This document shows positions 51,538 through 62,747 of a DNA stretch of 64,000 nucleotides, one piece after another; position 1 is the first letter of the stretch, and every line of letters starts with the position of its first letter. The notes under the pieces are model-generated. The model ran no database searches and was not told the origin of the DNA. It saw only the letters and a list, made by a program, of their open reading frames with translations. The DNA is taken from positions 53,412 to 117,411 of the forward strand of contig CAYNBI010000001.1 in assembly GCA_964395315.1 (NCBI GenBank). Direction: 5' to 3'. A program made the translations under genes and the position numbers. The stretch is from CAVORB01 sp964395315. Its GTDB lineage: Bacteria; Pseudomonadota; Gammaproteobacteria; Chromatiales; Chromatiaceae.

Positions 51538-52497
51538 GTGCCGACAACCGAGTCCAGATCAGTGCCGCCCAAGGTCGAGCTCGTCCGCGTTGACGGTGAG
51601 CTCGACGGACAGCGCATCGACAACTTCCTCATGGCGCGGGTGAAAGGTGTGCCGCGCAGCCACCTCTACCGCGTGATGCGCCGTGGCGAGGTGCGTGTGA
51701 ACAAGGGTCGTGTGAAGCCCAGCTATCGCCTGCAGGAGGGAGACCTCGTGCGCATTCCCCCGCTGCGCACCGCAGTAGCGGATGAGGCGCCGCGACCTCC
51801 GCGAAACCTGCTGGAGCGCCTTGAGCGGTCGGTGCTGTACGAGGATGAGCGCCTGATCGCCGTCGATAAGCCGGCGGGCCTCGCGGTGCATGGTGGCAGC
51901 GGGCTGAGCTACGGGCTGATCGAGGCCATGCGCGTGCTGCGGCCCAGCGTCGATCTCGCCCTGGTCCATCGCCTGGACCGGGATACGTCTGGATGTCTGC
52001 TGCTGGCGAAACGGCGCAGCGCCTTGCGGGAGCTTCACAGGCAGCTCCGCGCCAATGCTGTGGAAAAGCGCTACATCGCCCTGCTTGGAGGTCAGCTGAC
52101 GCGGCAAAAGGTCGTGGTCGATGCCCCGCTGCGCAAGAATACGCTCCAGAGCGGGGAGAGGGTCGTGCGTGTGGATGCGGACGAGGGCAAGGCCGCGCGG
52201 ACCATTTTCCGCGTCCTGGGGCGCATCGCCGGCCTGACCCTGGTCGAGGCGGAGTTGGTTACCGGACGCACGCACCAGATCCGGGTCCATGCCGCAAACT
52301 TGGGGATGCCGGTCGCCGGGGACGAGAAGTACGGTGATCAGGGTGTCAACCGCCGGTTGCGGCAGCTCGGGTTGAAGCGCTTGTTTTTGCACGCTGCCGC
52401 CCTGAGCTTCGCACCCGAGAGCGGCACAGGGGCAATCCGCATCGAGGCACCCCTGCCGGCGGAGCTGAAGGCGGTGATCTCGGCACTGGGGCTATGA
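51538..52497 (+). CDS. rluC: 23S rRNA pseudouridine synthase RluC
   Basis: A 319-residue enzyme: an N-terminal S4 RNA-binding domain (GQRIDNFLMARVKGVPRSHLYRVMRRGEVRVNKGRVK) and the RluA-type catalytic domain with VHRLDRDTSGCLLLAKRR (catalytic Asp) and VTGRTHQIRVHA. It modifies 23S rRNA. It is divergent from rne, as in many gammaproteobacteria, and its stop overlaps gph. The GTG at 51538 has a weak ribosome site; a GTG at 51562 is an alternative. Confidence 0.93.
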   Translation: MPTTESRSVPPKVELVRVDGELDGQRIDNFLMARVKGVPRSHLYRVMRRGEVRVNKGRVKPSYRLQEGDLVRIPPLRTAVADEAPRPPRNLLERLERSVLYEDERLIAVDKPAGLAVHGGSGLSYGLIEAMRVLRPSVDLALVHRLDRDTSGCLLLAKRRSALRELHRQLRANAVEKRYIALLGGQLTRQKVVVDAPLRKNTLQSGERVVRVDADEGKAARTIFRVLGRIAGLTLVEAELVTGRTHQIRVHAANLGMPVAGDEKYGDQGVNRRLRQLGLKRLFLHAAALSFAPESGTGAIRIEAPLPAELKAVISALGL

Positions 52498-53153
52498 AGT
52501 TCAAGCTGATCGTCTTTGATTGGGACGGCACTCTGATGGACTCGGAGGCCCGTATCGTCGCCTGCATCCAGTCCGCCTTCGCGGACGCCGGCCATCCGCC
52601 CCCCTCGCGCGAGGCGTCGCGTGACGTAATCGGTCTCGGCCTGGACGAGGCGATGGCGGCCCTCTGGCCCGATGGTGGTGTGCTGCAGCGCCGGAAGGTC
52701 ATTGAGCGTTACCGGCATCACTTCCTGCAGGCCAACGAGACGCCTTCGGACCTTTTCCCGGGCGCGCTCGACGTGCTCGATTGGCTGAGCGAGCAGCACT
52801 TTCTGCTGGGTGTGGCGACGGGCAAGAGTCGACGCGGACTCGACGCGGTACTGCGGAGCACGGGTCTCGCGGAGAGATTCCACGCTACGCGCTGCGCGGA
52901 CGAGACCTTCTCCAAGCCGCACCCGGAGATGCTTCTGCAACTGATGGGCGAGCTTGGCGTTCACCCCTCGGAGACCCTGATGATCGGAGATACGGAGTAC
53001 GACATGCAGATGGCCCTGAATGCCCGGGCGAGCGCACTGGCGGTGTGCTATGGGGTACATGCGCCCGAACGCTTGCTCAGGCACGGTCCCCTCGATTGCC
53101 TGGCCGCCGTGACCGACATTCCTGCATGGCTTGCAGCTGGGGTGTCCGCATGA
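52494..53153 (+). CDS. HAD-superfamily phosphatase (phosphoglycolate-phosphatase-like)
   Basis: A 219-residue HAD hydrolase: motif I FDWDGTLMDSEA (nucleophile Asp), motif II GVATGKSRR, and motif III/IV IGDTEYDMQMA. It removes phosphate from small molecules; phosphoglycolate, nucleotides and similar are all possible. It is translated from an ATGA overlap with rluC and itself overlaps sppA. Confidence 0.9.
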   Translation: MKFKLIVFDWDGTLMDSEARIVACIQSAFADAGHPPPSREASRDVIGLGLDEAMAALWPDGGVLQRRKVIERYRHHFLQANETPSDLFPGALDVLDWLSEQHFLLGVATGKSRRGLDAVLRSTGLAERFHATRCADETFSKPHPEMLLQLMGELGVHPSETLMIGDTEYDMQMALNARASALAVCYGVHAPERLLRHGPLDCLAAVTDIPAWLAAGVSA

Positions 53154-54136
53154 ATTGGCGATTCTGGGGCAAGCCGGATCCCCTGCCCGCGCCGGGCGAG
53201 GAGGGATGGGAACAGGCCCTGGTCAACCGGGTGGTTGTCGACAGCCTGAAGGACCGGCGCAGTGCGCGACGCTGGGGAAACCTGTTCAAGCTGTTGACCT
53301 TCGTCTACCTGTTCGCGCTGCTGGTCCTGCTGTGGCCCGACAACCTGGTCGAGAGCGTGAAGCCGGCGGAGGAGCATACGGCCCTGGTCGAGGTCAAGGG
53401 CATCATCGCCCCCGAGACCCAGGCCAGCGCCGAGAACATCGTCAAGGCACTGCGCAAGGCCTATGAGGACGAGAAGACCAAGGGCATCATCCTGCGCGTG
53501 AACAGCCCCGGCGGCAGCCCCGTGCAAGCGGGCCGCGTCAACGACGAGATCCGCCGCTTGCGCAAGGAGCACGAGGACATCCCGGTCTACGCGGTGGTGG
53601 AGGACATTTGCGCCTCCGGCGGCTACTACATCGCGGTGGCGGCCGACAAGATCTACGTCGACAAGGCGAGCCTGGTCGGCTCGATCGGTGTACGTATCGA
53701 TGCCTTCGGCCTGGAGCAGGCGATCGAGGAGCTCGGGATCGAGCGCCGCCTGCTGACCGCCGGCGAGAACAAAGGCATTCTGGACCCCTTTTCGCCTCTG
53801 CCTGAGGAGCAAAAGGCCTTTCTCCAAGGCATTCTCGATCAGCTGCACCAGCAATTCATCGGTGTAGTGAAGGAGGGCAGGGGCGACCGGCTCCAGCCCC
53901 GAGACGAGCTCTTCAGCGGGCTGTTCTGGAGCGGCTCGGAGAGCGTGAAGCTCGGTCTCGCGGATCAGCTCGGCAGCGCGGACTACGTTGCGCGCGAGGT
54001 GATCGGGGCCGAGGAGATCGTGGAGTACACGGCAAAGAAGGACTTGCTGGAGCGGTTGGCCGATCGCCTCGGTGCGTCCTTCGCCGCGTCGCTGCTGAAC
54101 ACCCTCGGGGTGAGCGGCTACGGCTTCGTGCGCTGA
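53150..54136 (+). CDS. sppA: Signal peptide peptidase SppA (S49 family)
   Basis: A 328-residue inner-membrane serine protease: one N-terminal membrane helix (LFKLLTFVYLFALLVLLW), then the S49 domain with RVNSPGGSPVQAG, ICASGGYYIAVAADKIY (nucleophile Ser region) and the Lys-containing segment later. It cuts leftover signal peptides in the membrane. This is the short single-domain form. The ATG overlaps the gph stop, which fixes the start inside a much longer open frame. Confidence 0.93.
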   Translation: MNWRFWGKPDPLPAPGEEGWEQALVNRVVVDSLKDRRSARRWGNLFKLLTFVYLFALLVLLWPDNLVESVKPAEEHTALVEVKGIIAPETQASAENIVKALRKAYEDEKTKGIILRVNSPGGSPVQAGRVNDEIRRLRKEHEDIPVYAVVEDICASGGYYIAVAADKIYVDKASLVGSIGVRIDAFGLEQAIEELGIERRLLTAGENKGILDPFSPLPEEQKAFLQGILDQLHQQFIGVVKEGRGDRLQPRDELFSGLFWSGSESVKLGLADQLGSADYVAREVIGAEEIVEYTAKKDLLERLADRLGASFAASLLNTLGVSGYGFVR

Positions 54137-54293
54137 AGGAAGCGCGGATTCATCCGCTTTTCCTGCGGCGCGCGGGCACACCGCCACTCTCGACGCCCGT
54201 CGCGCGTTGGAAACGAAGGGAAGCGGAAACCGCGCTATTTCGCTTCCCGTGCCGATTTTCGCCAGGATGGCAAGCAACCAGAGTCTTCTGAGG

Positions 54294-54902
54294 CTAGCCC
54301 TCGCCCGTTGCCTGTGATGACAGGACGTCGACCCCCTCCGCCTCCAGCATCCGGATCAGGCGGATCAGGGGCAGGCCGATGAGCGCGCTCGGGTCGTCTC
54401 CCTCCAGGCGCTCGAACAGCGCGATTCCCAGTCCCTCGGACTTGAAGCTCCCGGCGCAGTTGTAGGGCCGCTCGCGGTCGAGGTACGAGGCGATCTGCGA
54501 TTTCGACAGCGGCCGGAAGTGGGCGCGGAAGGGCTCGCACAGGACCCGGGCTTGATTCGTGCGGGCGTTGAGCAGGCAAAGACCCGTGTAGAAGACGACC
54601 GTCTTGCCGGATGCGCGGCTCAGCTGCTCGATCGCGCGCTCCCGGTTGCCAGGCTTTCCCATCACCCTGCCCTTGAGGCAGGCAACCTGGTCAGAGCCGA
54701 TGATCAGAGCCTTCGGATGGAGCGCGGCCACGGCGCGCGCCTTGTCTTCCGCCAGCCTGACTACCAGCTGCTGCGGGGTCTCCCCCTGGCGGGGGCTCTC
54801 GTCCGTTTCGGGTGCGGCGGTGGTGAACGAGATACCCAGCCGCTCCAGCAGCGCACGCCGGAAGGGGGACGTGGAAGCGAGGACGAGGGGAGTAAGAGAC
54901 AT
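54294..54902 (-). CDS. maf: Maf-family nucleotide pyrophosphatase (YceF-like)
   Basis: A 202-residue Maf/YceF-type protein that hydrolyses non-canonical nucleotides such as m7GTP. Motifs: LVLASTSPFRRALLERLG at the start, ETDESPRQGE, and the catalytic region IIGSDQVACLKG. The start at 54902 (MSLTPLVLAS) is typical; the upstream extension is rejected. It is convergent with sppA, rather than running on with rpmF and plsX as in enterobacteria. Confidence 0.92.
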   Translation of the reverse strand: MSLTPLVLASTSPFRRALLERLGISFTTAAPETDESPRQGETPQQLVVRLAEDKARAVAALHPKALIIGSDQVACLKGRVMGKPGNRERAIEQLSRASGKTVVFYTGLCLLNARTNQARVLCEPFRAHFRPLSKSQIASYLDRERPYNCAGSFKSEGLGIALFERLEGDDPSALIGLPLIRLIRMLEAEGVDVLSSQATGEG

Positions 54903-55018
54903 GGCTGGGGTCGGGCTGGGCGAATGGGCAGGCAGCCCATTATAGCCCGGTCCAGAGATCCCCATTCAGGGTCAAGGTCGAGCTTGGCCAGCCACGTTGC
55001 GAAACGATTCACCTCACC

Positions 55019-55058
55019 AAAAAAAGCCGGAGGAGCGCCTCGCGCTCGCCTCCGGCTT
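55019..55058 (-). terminator. Intrinsic terminator after ftsH
   Basis: AAGCCGGAGG and CCTCCGGCTT form a perfect 10-bp stem, with a run of seven A before it on the plus strand, so it ends transcripts of the minus-strand ftsH gene, 26 bases past its stop. Confidence 0.88.
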
Positions 55059-55083
55059 ACGAGTGTTGGGCGAAGCAGCTAGC

Positions 55084-57009
<1,926 letters not shown>

Positions 57010-57293
57010 GTTGCTCTGCCTCGGGATGATTCGTTAGATTCGCCGTCCAGGCCTCACCGCCTCGCGGGGCGGGATCGGCTTGAGATCCTTTCGGAGCTAG
57101 ATCAGGGCAGGCTATCAGAATTAAAGCATCGCAGAAATCCGGGCAATCGCGTGACCGAGCGTCTGACGTCTGTTCGAGTGCGGGAGACTCCGAGCCGCAA
57201 TCCGGAACAGGAAGCGCTTTTGCCTGCCTAATCGATGCAAACGAACGTCGAGCGGTCGCTCGCGGCACATTGCATTTACGGGGTGATTAGACC

Positions 57294-58217
57294 GTGGATC
57301 GTCATGTGGTTTCGCTCTTTGGGGCCTTTTTGTTCGGGGCGCTCGCCGGAGCGGTTGCGGTTGGAGGGTGGATTGCTGCACCCGTGCCGGGCGAGTCGCC
57401 CGTGGCCGAAGGGTCTCCTGGCACGGGCGACGCGGCCACGGTAGAGCAGTCCGGTAGGGCCTTGGCGACCACGGTCGTCCCCGAGTTGGTCACGAGCGGG
57501 GATACGCCCGCGTCGGCACCGGAGACCGCATCTCAGACCGCGGGCGAGTCGGACGCCTTGGACGGCAGATTGACGGAGATGACCGCGGGCTGGACGCGTC
57601 TGCAGGAGGCGATCATGCGGCTCGACCGGCGGGTGTCGGATCTCGAGACGCGACTCGGCGGCGCGAGCGCGGCAGCGGATGCAGGGTCCCCCGAGCGGCC
57701 GGCCACTGCGGAGGATCGACGCGCCGTCCTGACAGGCGCGGGAGTAGCGGAGGATCTGGCGGCGGACATCGTGTGGAGGGAGGCTCAATACGAGCTGGAT
57801 CGCCTGGAACTGCGGGATCTGGCGATCCGTGAGGGCTGGTTCCGGAGCGACCGCTACCGCGAGGAGTTCGCACGCGTGGAACGGGAGAAGCCGGACCTGC
57901 GCGCGGAGATCGGGGATGATGCCTTCGACCGCTACCTTTTCGGTGCCGGTGAGGACAACCGGGTGCGCATCAGTTCCGTCATCGCGGGCTCATCGGCGGA
58001 GACCGCCGGGCTGAATCCGGGCGATCTCATCGAACGATACGACGGGAATCGCGTATTCAGCTTCACCGAGCTGCGCGAGGCCACGACCGAGGGAGATCGC
58101 GGCGAGCTCGTGCCCGTCGAGATCCGCAGGGCCGATGGCAGACGCGATCAGCTCTGGCTGCCGCGGGGACCACTCGGGGTGAGGATGGATCTGATACGCA
58201 CGGACCCGGACGCCTGA
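57294..58217 (+). CDS. PDZ-domain membrane-anchored protein
   Basis: A 307-residue protein: an N-terminal hydrophobic anchor (VSLFGAFLFGALAGAVAVGGWIA), a low-complexity linker, a coiled coil (about 90–125), then a helical region and a C-terminal PDZ domain (VRISSVIAGSSAETAGLNPGDLIERYDG, about 225–300). No Ser-protease triad is present, so it is not a DegP-type protease. Similar PDZ proteins deliver or hold substrates at the membrane. It is divergent from ftsH with 284 bases between; the GTG start follows GGGGTG. A role beside FtsH is only a guess from position. Confidence 0.8.
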   Translation: MDRHVVSLFGAFLFGALAGAVAVGGWIAAPVPGESPVAEGSPGTGDAATVEQSGRALATTVVPELVTSGDTPASAPETASQTAGESDALDGRLTEMTAGWTRLQEAIMRLDRRVSDLETRLGGASAAADAGSPERPATAEDRRAVLTGAGVAEDLAADIVWREAQYELDRLELRDLAIREGWFRSDRYREEFARVEREKPDLRAEIGDDAFDRYLFGAGEDNRVRISSVIAGSSAETAGLNPGDLIERYDGNRVFSFTELREATTEGDRGELVPVEIRRADGRRDQLWLPRGPLGVRMDLIRTDPDA

Positions 58218-58304
58218 GCCCGGTCCAGCCAAGCACCGCGATCCCTCGGTGGCGTTCTGATTCCGGCCAGGATGACCAAGGATCGGCGTAGCCTTCCGAT
58301 CGCG

Positions 58305-59876
58305 TCACTCGGCGAGGATCTGCGTCTCCAGTACCCCGTGACGGGCGAACAATGCGACCAGGTCCCTGGTCGCCGAGCGGGTACGCTCGAGCAGACGTTC
58401 ACGAGTCCACGTGCGCGGCTGCACACCCTTCGGCGGAATCAGATCACCTGACTGGAGATCCGCCACCAGTTGCTCCACTACCCGATCCTCGGTCAGAGAG
58501 CCGTCCAGGTGTGTGATCAGGCGCGCGGCGAAGGCATCGAGGTCGAGGTTACCGTGGTGGAGCGTTGCGATGCGTTGCAGGCCAGCCTCGACTTGCGCGC
58601 GCGCCAGGCGGCTCGCACATGGCTGCGTCCTTGATGGGGGGCGCAGCCGTAGTGGGGCCGGCCGGGCAACGACCGCGCGATGGGCGAACAGGCTGAAGAG
58701 CTCGGCCAGGCACTCGTTGACCTGGCTCGCAAGGGCGCCGCCACCCGCGCTCGCGACTTGCGCCGCGGCCTCGGGCATCATTTCGCCGAGCGGCAGGCAA
58801 TCCGGGTAATGTGCCGCGAGCCCCAGCAACAGGGCCTTCGTGAGCGGGTGCGAGACATCCAGCGTCGTTCCGTTCGCGGCGACGAACGGTACCGCCCTGA
58901 CGCGGCGCAGATCGGGCTTCCGCGCCGGCCGCAGGTCCGCGGCGAACGTCAGCGTGGCAAAGCGGTCGAGGTCGATCTCGTCCTCGAGAGCGGCGTCCGC
59001 TCGGCACAGCAGGCTCTGACGGAAGTTGCGGTTGGTCACGAAATCCAGCCACTGCTCGAGCTCGATCCCGTCATCGATATCCGCGAGCGACCGCTCGACC
59101 TCATCGCCGTAGGTCGAGGGGAAGAGGGTCCTCAGCTCGGTGTCGCACAGGTACCGCAGGCCGTGGCGTTCGCTATCGGCTATGAAGTCGGTGAACAAGA
59201 ATGCCTGGTTGTGCTCCGCCAGATACTCGAACAGCAGGTAGCTCGGGTGGGCGTCGCGCAGACTAGCGATCTCCTCCTTGAGGTAGCGCCCGCTGAGTGC
59301 CCCCAGCTTGTCGACGGCTGTCCCCAGGCGGGTCAAGGCGGCCTCTGCGGCGCGAAGCTTTGTGGATGGAGAGTCTGCCTCGCGGCTGGCATAGAGCAGG
59401 ATGTCCCGTAGCATGCCGCGCATGCGCCAGCCCGGCAGGGTGTTGTAGCTGACATAGAACAGCCCACCTGGGGCCAGCAACCGGCCGGCGAGCCGAAGCA
59501 GATGCGCCCGCACCTCGGCGGGGACCCAGGAGTAGACCCCGTGGGCGATGATGTAGTCGAACTCTCCGAGGTCTTCTCCGAGGGCCAGGATGTCGCCCTG
59601 ACGAAGATCGACGTTTGCGAGCTCGAGGCGCCGCGTGAGCGCCAGCCCTTGGTCGATCTGGGACCGGGAAAGATCTACGCCGACGAAGCGCGCTCCGGGA
59701 AGGTGCCACGCCATCGGGATCAGGTTACCGCCCGAGGCGCATCCAAGCTCGAGCACCCGGCAGCTTCCCGGATCAGGGGTATCGAGCCCGAACAATCGGC
59801 CGAGTACCGCCAGGTGACCAGGGTGCGTCTCCGGGAAGGCGATGCTCTCGTAGGGCAGGATGTCGTAGGGGTCCAT
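58305..59876 (-). CDS. Class I SAM methyltransferase with C-terminal regulatory domain
   Basis: A 523-residue protein. Residues 1–215 are a Rossmann SAM methyltransferase: VLELGCASGGNLIPMA (motif I), GVDLSRSQI and IIAHGVYSWV. The middle (about 220–320) matches the MethyTransf_Reg domain seen with such enzymes, and the rest is a helical extension. The family is poorly characterised. It stands alone, facing the PDZ gene across an 87-base gap. The ATG at 59876 (MDPYDILPYES) is typical for the family. Confidence 0.88.
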   Translation of the reverse strand: MDPYDILPYESIAFPETHPGHLAVLGRLFGLDTPDPGSCRVLELGCASGGNLIPMAWHLPGARFVGVDLSRSQIDQGLALTRRLELANVDLRQGDILALGEDLGEFDYIIAHGVYSWVPAEVRAHLLRLAGRLLAPGGLFYVSYNTLPGWRMRGMLRDILLYASREADSPSTKLRAAEAALTRLGTAVDKLGALSGRYLKEEIASLRDAHPSYLLFEYLAEHNQAFLFTDFIADSERHGLRYLCDTELRTLFPSTYGDEVERSLADIDDGIELEQWLDFVTNRNFRQSLLCRADAALEDEIDLDRFATLTFAADLRPARKPDLRRVRAVPFVAANGTTLDVSHPLTKALLLGLAAHYPDCLPLGEMMPEAAAQVASAGGGALASQVNECLAELFSLFAHRAVVARPAPLRLRPPSRTQPCASRLARAQVEAGLQRIATLHHGNLDLDAFAARLITHLDGSLTEDRVVEQLVADLQSGDLIPPKGVQPRTWTRERLLERTRSATRDLVALFARHGVLETQILAE

Positions 59877-59984
59877 TGCGTTGTCCGGGGCGGGGAAACG
59901 GGCGGATTGTGCCTGAGCCGGACCGGTGCGTGAAGTGCTCGGCGGCGGCTGGCCTCGCCGCCGCCGATTCCATTAGGTGTGCCC

Positions 59985-60440
59985 TTACTGAGTGGCCGTC
60001 TCCGCGAGCCCGGCAAGCGCGCCGCTGACCTTCTCGACCACCGGCTCGCAGCCTGCGAGCCCGTGCCGCTCGGCGAGCCACGCGGGGTCGTTGTAGCTCA
60101 AGCGAACGACGCCATCGCCGTCCTGCCAGATGAGCGCCTTCAGCGGCAGGTCGATCGCCACCGTCGGCCCACACTTCATCAGGGCGGTACCCACCTCGGG
60201 GTTGCCGAAGATCACGAGCTCGGTCGGGGGCAGGGACATGCCGACGGATTGTGCGCCGGCGGTGTGATCGATGCGGTTGAAGACCTTGAGCTGCTTTTCC
60301 TCGGCGGCGGCGACGAACCGCTCAGTCGTGGTGAGGACGTCGTGTTTGCTCTCTACCGAGATCAGCCCGGGGGCCTGCTGGGCATGGGCCGCGAGGGCCG
60401 TCAAGCAGAAGAGTAGAAAAGGCGTCGCGATTCGTCTCAT
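59985..60440 (-). CDS. DUF302 periplasmic protein
   Basis: A 151-residue protein with a signal peptide (MRRIATPFLLFCLTALAAHA) and one DUF302 domain: VESKHDVLTTTERFVAAAEEKQLKVF, then ELVIFGNPEVGTALM, LPLKALIWQDGDG and LSYNDPAWLA. These are the fingerprints of the TT1751-like DUF302 fold. Function unknown; often found near sulfur and redox genes. It has its own upstream region of about 330 bases. Confidence 0.9.
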   Translation of the reverse strand: MRRIATPFLLFCLTALAAHAQQAPGLISVESKHDVLTTTERFVAAAEEKQLKVFNRIDHTAGAQSVGMSLPPTELVIFGNPEVGTALMKCGPTVAIDLPLKALIWQDGDGVVRLSYNDPAWLAERHGLAGCEPVVEKVSGALAGLAETATQ

Positions 60441-60777
60441 GGGCGGTGTCTCCTTAAGTGGTGGAATCGTTGGGGGGAACCCGAAAACCCTGGAACGGGG
60501 TTGCCTTGCGTCCCTTACGGCATTGGAAGGCGCCGGATCGGCTGTCGGGAAAGCGAGTCGGGAAATACGCGAGCCGCAGGGGAAAGGTAAGCAGAAGGAC
60601 CGCGTTTTGGCAAAGAATCTGTCGGGTAAGAAGCGCGCGAAGGCAGATCGACCTAGCCGCGCGACGGAACCTCAGCCTTGCCCCCGGGGGCTGAAGGTGG
60701 CGGCACTCAGGATGCCGCCACGCCTGGGGGGCAAGTCTGCGCGGGAAAGCGGGTCCCGCTCTGGGACCGCGCGTCGG
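60441..60777. other. Intergenic region without a supported gene
   Basis: It lies upstream of the DUF302 gene. A plus-strand frame from about 60458 is Arg/Lys-rich (for example KQKDRVLAKNLSGKKRAKADR in one frame), but continues antisense through the CMD–Rieske gene, so it is not accepted. Confidence 0.4.
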
Positions 60778-61404
60778 CTACCAGTAGGCGAACAGCTGGC
60801 CGCCTTCGACCTTGTGGTCGAATTCCCGCAACGGGCGGTTGCCGATCTCCACGCACTCCCCGGTCTCGACGTCGAAGGCCCAGTGGTGCTTGGGGCAGGT
60901 GAGCCTGTGGCCGTCCAGGGCCAGATGCGGAATGTCGGTGACCTGATGGGGGCAGCGCGAGTCGAAGACCTTGATCAGGTCCCCCTTGCGGTAGACGAAG
61001 AGGTGCCGGCCGTCGGACTCCAGGAAGCTGATCTCGCCGTCGGTCATTTGCGCGAGCTCTCCCACCCGGTGCCAGACGGGCTCGGCGTCCAGGTTCTCGG
61101 GGCGGAACTCGGGAATGTCCATCTCGAGCAGGATGTCGGTGGCCCATACGATCTTGGCCAGTCCGAGCACCGGAAAGGCCATCAGCAGGGCGTCGATCAC
61201 CTCCTGGGGGCTCGCGCCGTTGCGCAGTGCCCTGGTCAGGTATTGCCTGAAGCCGGGCTCCGTCTGGACGGCGACCTTGGTGATCACGGAGATCAGGTCG
61301 CGGGTGCGGGTGTCGAGGTGGTCCCCGGCCTTCTTCAGGAATTTGAAGTAGGCGCCCATGGCGTCGGGGCGGACCTTGACCAGGTAATTCAGTGCGTCGC
61401 TCAT
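60778..61404 (-). CDS. Fusion of a carboxymuconolactone-decarboxylase-like domain and a Rieske ferredoxin
   Basis: A 208-residue protein. Residues 1–95 match the CMD/AhpD fold (YFKFLKKAGDHLDTRTRDLI, then NGASPQEVIDALLMAFPVLG), but the AhpD redox CxxC is absent. Residues 107–208 form a Rieske [2Fe-2S] domain with CPH (151–153) and CPKHH (170–174) ligands. The short form without an oxygenase catalytic domain suggests an electron carrier. An SGNH hydrolase gene is upstream on the same strand after 156 bases. The joining of these two domains is unusual; the partner enzyme is not visible here. Confidence 0.87.
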   Translation of the reverse strand: MSDALNYLVKVRPDAMGAYFKFLKKAGDHLDTRTRDLISVITKVAVQTEPGFRQYLTRALRNGASPQEVIDALLMAFPVLGLAKIVWATDILLEMDIPEFRPENLDAEPVWHRVGELAQMTDGEISFLESDGRHLFVYRKGDLIKVFDSRCPHQVTDIPHLALDGHRLTCPKHHWAFDVETGECVEIGNRPLREFDHKVEGGQLFAYW

Positions 61405-61560
61405 AAGGGTCTCCTGCTGAACTGGCTGCGGACGGCGGCCCCTACTCCACTGGAGGGGCGCGGCTGCTATTTTCCATCATGCCGGGCCGGCGCTCGACCG
61501 GCACAGATCAGCAAAACCCGTTTTCCGTGGGGAGTCGTCTTCCAGCCCCACGCCCGCGGG

Positions 61561-62415
61561 TCAGACAACGAGCTCGTCGAGCTTGGTCTCGAATATCTTC
61601 GCCAGCTTTTTGTAGCCGTCGTCGTTCGGATGGATCTCGTTCTGCCAGTCCAGGCTCGATCCAGTCTCCTCGAGCTTGGCTCGTTTGAGGGTGCCGCGGG
61701 TGTCGAGCACGTGGAAGTTCTTGATGCGGTGCTGGCCCTTTTGGAGCGACAGGATGCCCTCGGCAAGACGGTCGATCAGGTAATCCGCGACCGGCGCCCA
61801 AGCCGATTGCGGCACTTCGGCGCCCTTCAGGGCCGGGTAGAGCCAGGGGCCGAGGCTGAGGAAGAAGAACCGCGCGGGCGCGTTGCGCGGCGTGGCGTAA
61901 TCGTAAGTGTGGGTGATCATCGGCGTTTGCTTGTAATGACTGCCGTAGCCGGCGCGCAGTTCGGCGAGGCGCCGGTAACCGCCCTGGACCTCGTCGATGA
62001 GCTTCTGCAACCGTTCTTGGTCGCAGTAGTCCGCCGGACCGCCGATGGTGGAGGCATTCCGACGCTGTTCCGGAATCAGGATGTCGTCCGCCTCGTCGAT
62101 CAGGTCATTGCCTCCGCCACTGAGCAGAATCGCCCTCCAGTTGCAGCCTGGCGTCGTCAGGGCTTCTCGAAAGTTGCGGTTCTTGGCGAGCTCGGAAATG
62201 TGGACGATGGTGTCGCCCGGGAAGGCGCAGCTGACGATCTGCGTGATCTTGCGGAACCTGAGCGCGAATAGAAGGTTGTAGGCAGGAAACCCGCTCATGG
62301 AAAACCAGGAGTCTCCCTCGGCCAGCAACCGCTGTCCGGGAAAGCTCGGAAACCCCGTGCCTGAGTGGAGGTCGGCCCAAGGGATCACCTCGGGTCTGTG
62401 ATTTCTTCTCGCCAT
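61561..62415 (-). CDS. SGNH/GDSL-type hydrolase
   Basis: A 284-residue protein with the four SGNH blocks: LLAEGDSWFS (Ser 36), AFPGDTIVHISEL (Gly), SGGGNDLIDE (Asn 103) and EIHPNDDGYKKLA (His near the C-terminus). This supports esterase or lipase activity. No signal peptide is seen, so it acts in the cytoplasm unless secreted otherwise. The ATG at 62415 is clear. It stands upstream of the CMD–Rieske gene and may be transcribed with it. Confidence 0.87.
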   Translation of the reverse strand: MARRNHRPEVIPWADLHSGTGFPSFPGQRLLAEGDSWFSMSGFPAYNLLFALRFRKITQIVSCAFPGDTIVHISELAKNRNFREALTTPGCNWRAILLSGGGNDLIDEADDILIPEQRRNASTIGGPADYCDQERLQKLIDEVQGGYRRLAELRAGYGSHYKQTPMITHTYDYATPRNAPARFFFLSLGPWLYPALKGAEVPQSAWAPVADYLIDRLAEGILSLQKGQHRIKNFHVLDTRGTLKRAKLEETGSSLDWQNEIHPNDDGYKKLAKIFETKLDELVV

Positions 62416-62747
62416 GTCTTCCTCCGAATGATGTTGTCGAGGCGAGGCGAACCAGGCTACGGAAAGGTCTTGCTCAAATTCCTTTCCCCTTCTGTTCCTG
62501 GGAAAGAGCCATTATTGGCCATCCTCGCCGATTATCGGCCTGTTCCATTGCCGCCGGCCGGGTGGTCCAGCTTCGCGATCGAACCAACTCGACCGGACTC
62601 GTATACCTTGAACGAAGGCAGTATGCGGAGACTGGGGCCCAGAAGCTGAGCCCCGTTAATTGTGAGGTGATGGGAAATGGCTCGGCAGCGCCAAGCATAC
62701 CGGCGCCAGGGCCGGGAGTGAGCTGAGGCTTGACCTTGTGGGCCGAC
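62416..62747. other. Intergenic region without a supported gene
   Basis: Between the SGNH hydrolase and H-NS-like genes. The short plus- and minus-strand frames here lack convincing protein features. Confidence 0.4.

Noticed and set aside
58257..58285. Fourth copy of the dispersed repeat (also near 20515 and 54250)
   Set aside because: Only about 20 bases are similar, too short to call a copy; mentioned as possible fragments.
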